A model generated the notes under the pieces. That model had not been told where the DNA came from and ran no database searches. It saw only the letters and a list, made by a program, of their open reading frames with translations. The translations under genes were made by a program, and so were the position numbers. Below are positions 6,678-6,836 of a stretch of 6,836 bases of DNA, in pieces. How positions within the stretch are numbered: position 1 is the stretch's first letter; the number at the start of each line of letters is the position of its first letter. The stretch comes from Bacteroidales bacterium (GTDB lineage Bacteria > Bacteroidota > Bacteroidia > Bacteroidales > Muribaculaceae), in the NCBI GenBank assembly GCA_004552725.1, contig SFNM01000101.1:1-6836 (forward strand), read 5' to 3'.

Positions 6678-6740
6678 ATATAGCGATAACTCCTCTAAAA
6701 CTCACTTTTTTATTAAGTTTTAGAGGAGTTATCGCTGTAT
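6678..6740 (+). other. Long 25-bp hairpin downstream of pyrC, possible terminator or 3'-end stabiliser
   Basis: Positions 6678-6702 pair with 6716-6740: 24 Watson-Crick pairs and one T-G pair (6681/6737), including a 21-bp perfect core at 6682-6702/6716-6736. The loop is 13 nt. It begins 10 bp after the pyrC stop, so it probably protects or ends the mRNA. No T-tract follows the stem on the plus strand, so it is not a textbook intrinsic terminator; the T-run lies in the loop. The stem's last base (6740) touches the first base of the right inverted-repeat arm. Confidence 0.75.
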
Positions 6741-6836
6741 CCTTAATTCCGCAACACTATAATTTAACTTTATTTATAAGTTCCTGAGCAACAAAAAGTT
6801 GCCCAGGATTTTGCCATGTCAGAATTTTCACTTATC
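6741..6836 (-). repeat. Right arm of the perfect 96-bp terminal inverted repeat
   Basis: This is the exact reverse complement of 3-98. It starts directly after the 25-bp hairpin and runs to the last base of the window, so its outer limit is unknown. Beyond position 6740 inward, similarity with the other side ends at once, giving a sharp boundary. No promoter -7 box follows the arm inward on this side, unlike on the left. Confidence 0.97.
6782..6808 (+). terminator. Candidate terminator hairpin in the right repeat arm
   Basis: Positions 6782-6792 pair with 6798-6808 around an AAAAA loop, with one A/C mismatch (6787/6803), and TTTTGCC follows. On this strand the hairpin plus short T-run could end transcripts leaving pyrC. 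It is the mirror copy of the structure at 31-57. The T-run is only four bases, so strength is doubtful. Confidence 0.4.

Noticed and set aside
3..6836. Composite transposon or linear plasmid with terminal inverted repeats
   Set aside because: There is no transposase, integrase, replication or telomere-resolvase gene; the interior genes look like ordinary chromosomal genes; no target-site duplication can be seen because the outer flanks are missing.

Overview
The window looks like a piece of a Bacteroidales chromosome, possibly a Muribaculaceae-like gut bacterium, although the family is only a guess. The grounds are: repeated Bacteroidetes-type -7 promoter boxes (TAnnTTTG) before four transcription units; no Shine-Dalgarno sequences but A/T-rich stretches before starts; a lipidated Omp85 protein of the TamL type, characteristic of Bacteroidetes; and C-rich coding sequence with AT-rich intergenic DNA. 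All six genes lie on the + strand and all are complete.

Layout: (1) 3-98, left arm of a perfect 96-bp inverted repeat. (2) 135-773, a DUF1963 (YwqG-like) protein of unknown function with its own -7 box. (3) 923-1390, an Lrp/AsnC-family regulator with its own promoter and a strong intrinsic terminator at 1401-1430. (4) 1499-3826 and 3839-4486, a two-gene unit of a TamL-type outer-membrane assembly protein and a phosphoglycolate-phosphatase-like HAD hydrolase, whose first gene appears to be transcribed almost leaderless. (5) 4599-5369 and 5366-6667, a translationally coupled pair of a DPM1-like polyprenyl-phosphate glycosyltransferase and dihydroorotase, behind the best promoter in the window. 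(6) 6678-6740, a long 25-bp hairpin, touching the right arm of the inverted repeat at 6741-6836.

The genes are mostly housekeeping: envelope assembly (TamL), lipid-linked sugar donor synthesis (glycosyltransferase), pyrimidine synthesis (dihydroorotase), phosphate-ester clean-up (HAD) and amino-acid-type regulation (Lrp). I see no defence system, transposase, recombinase, CRISPR array, tRNA or rRNA. The most unusual structure is that the whole 6.6-kb gene block is bracketed by 96-bp identical inverted repeats, the right arm running to the very last base of the window. This could be an invertible segment, two copies of a dispersed intergenic repeat, or a contig that ended at both sides in the same repeat; the sequence alone cannot decide. 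No intergenic gap exceeds 150 bases.
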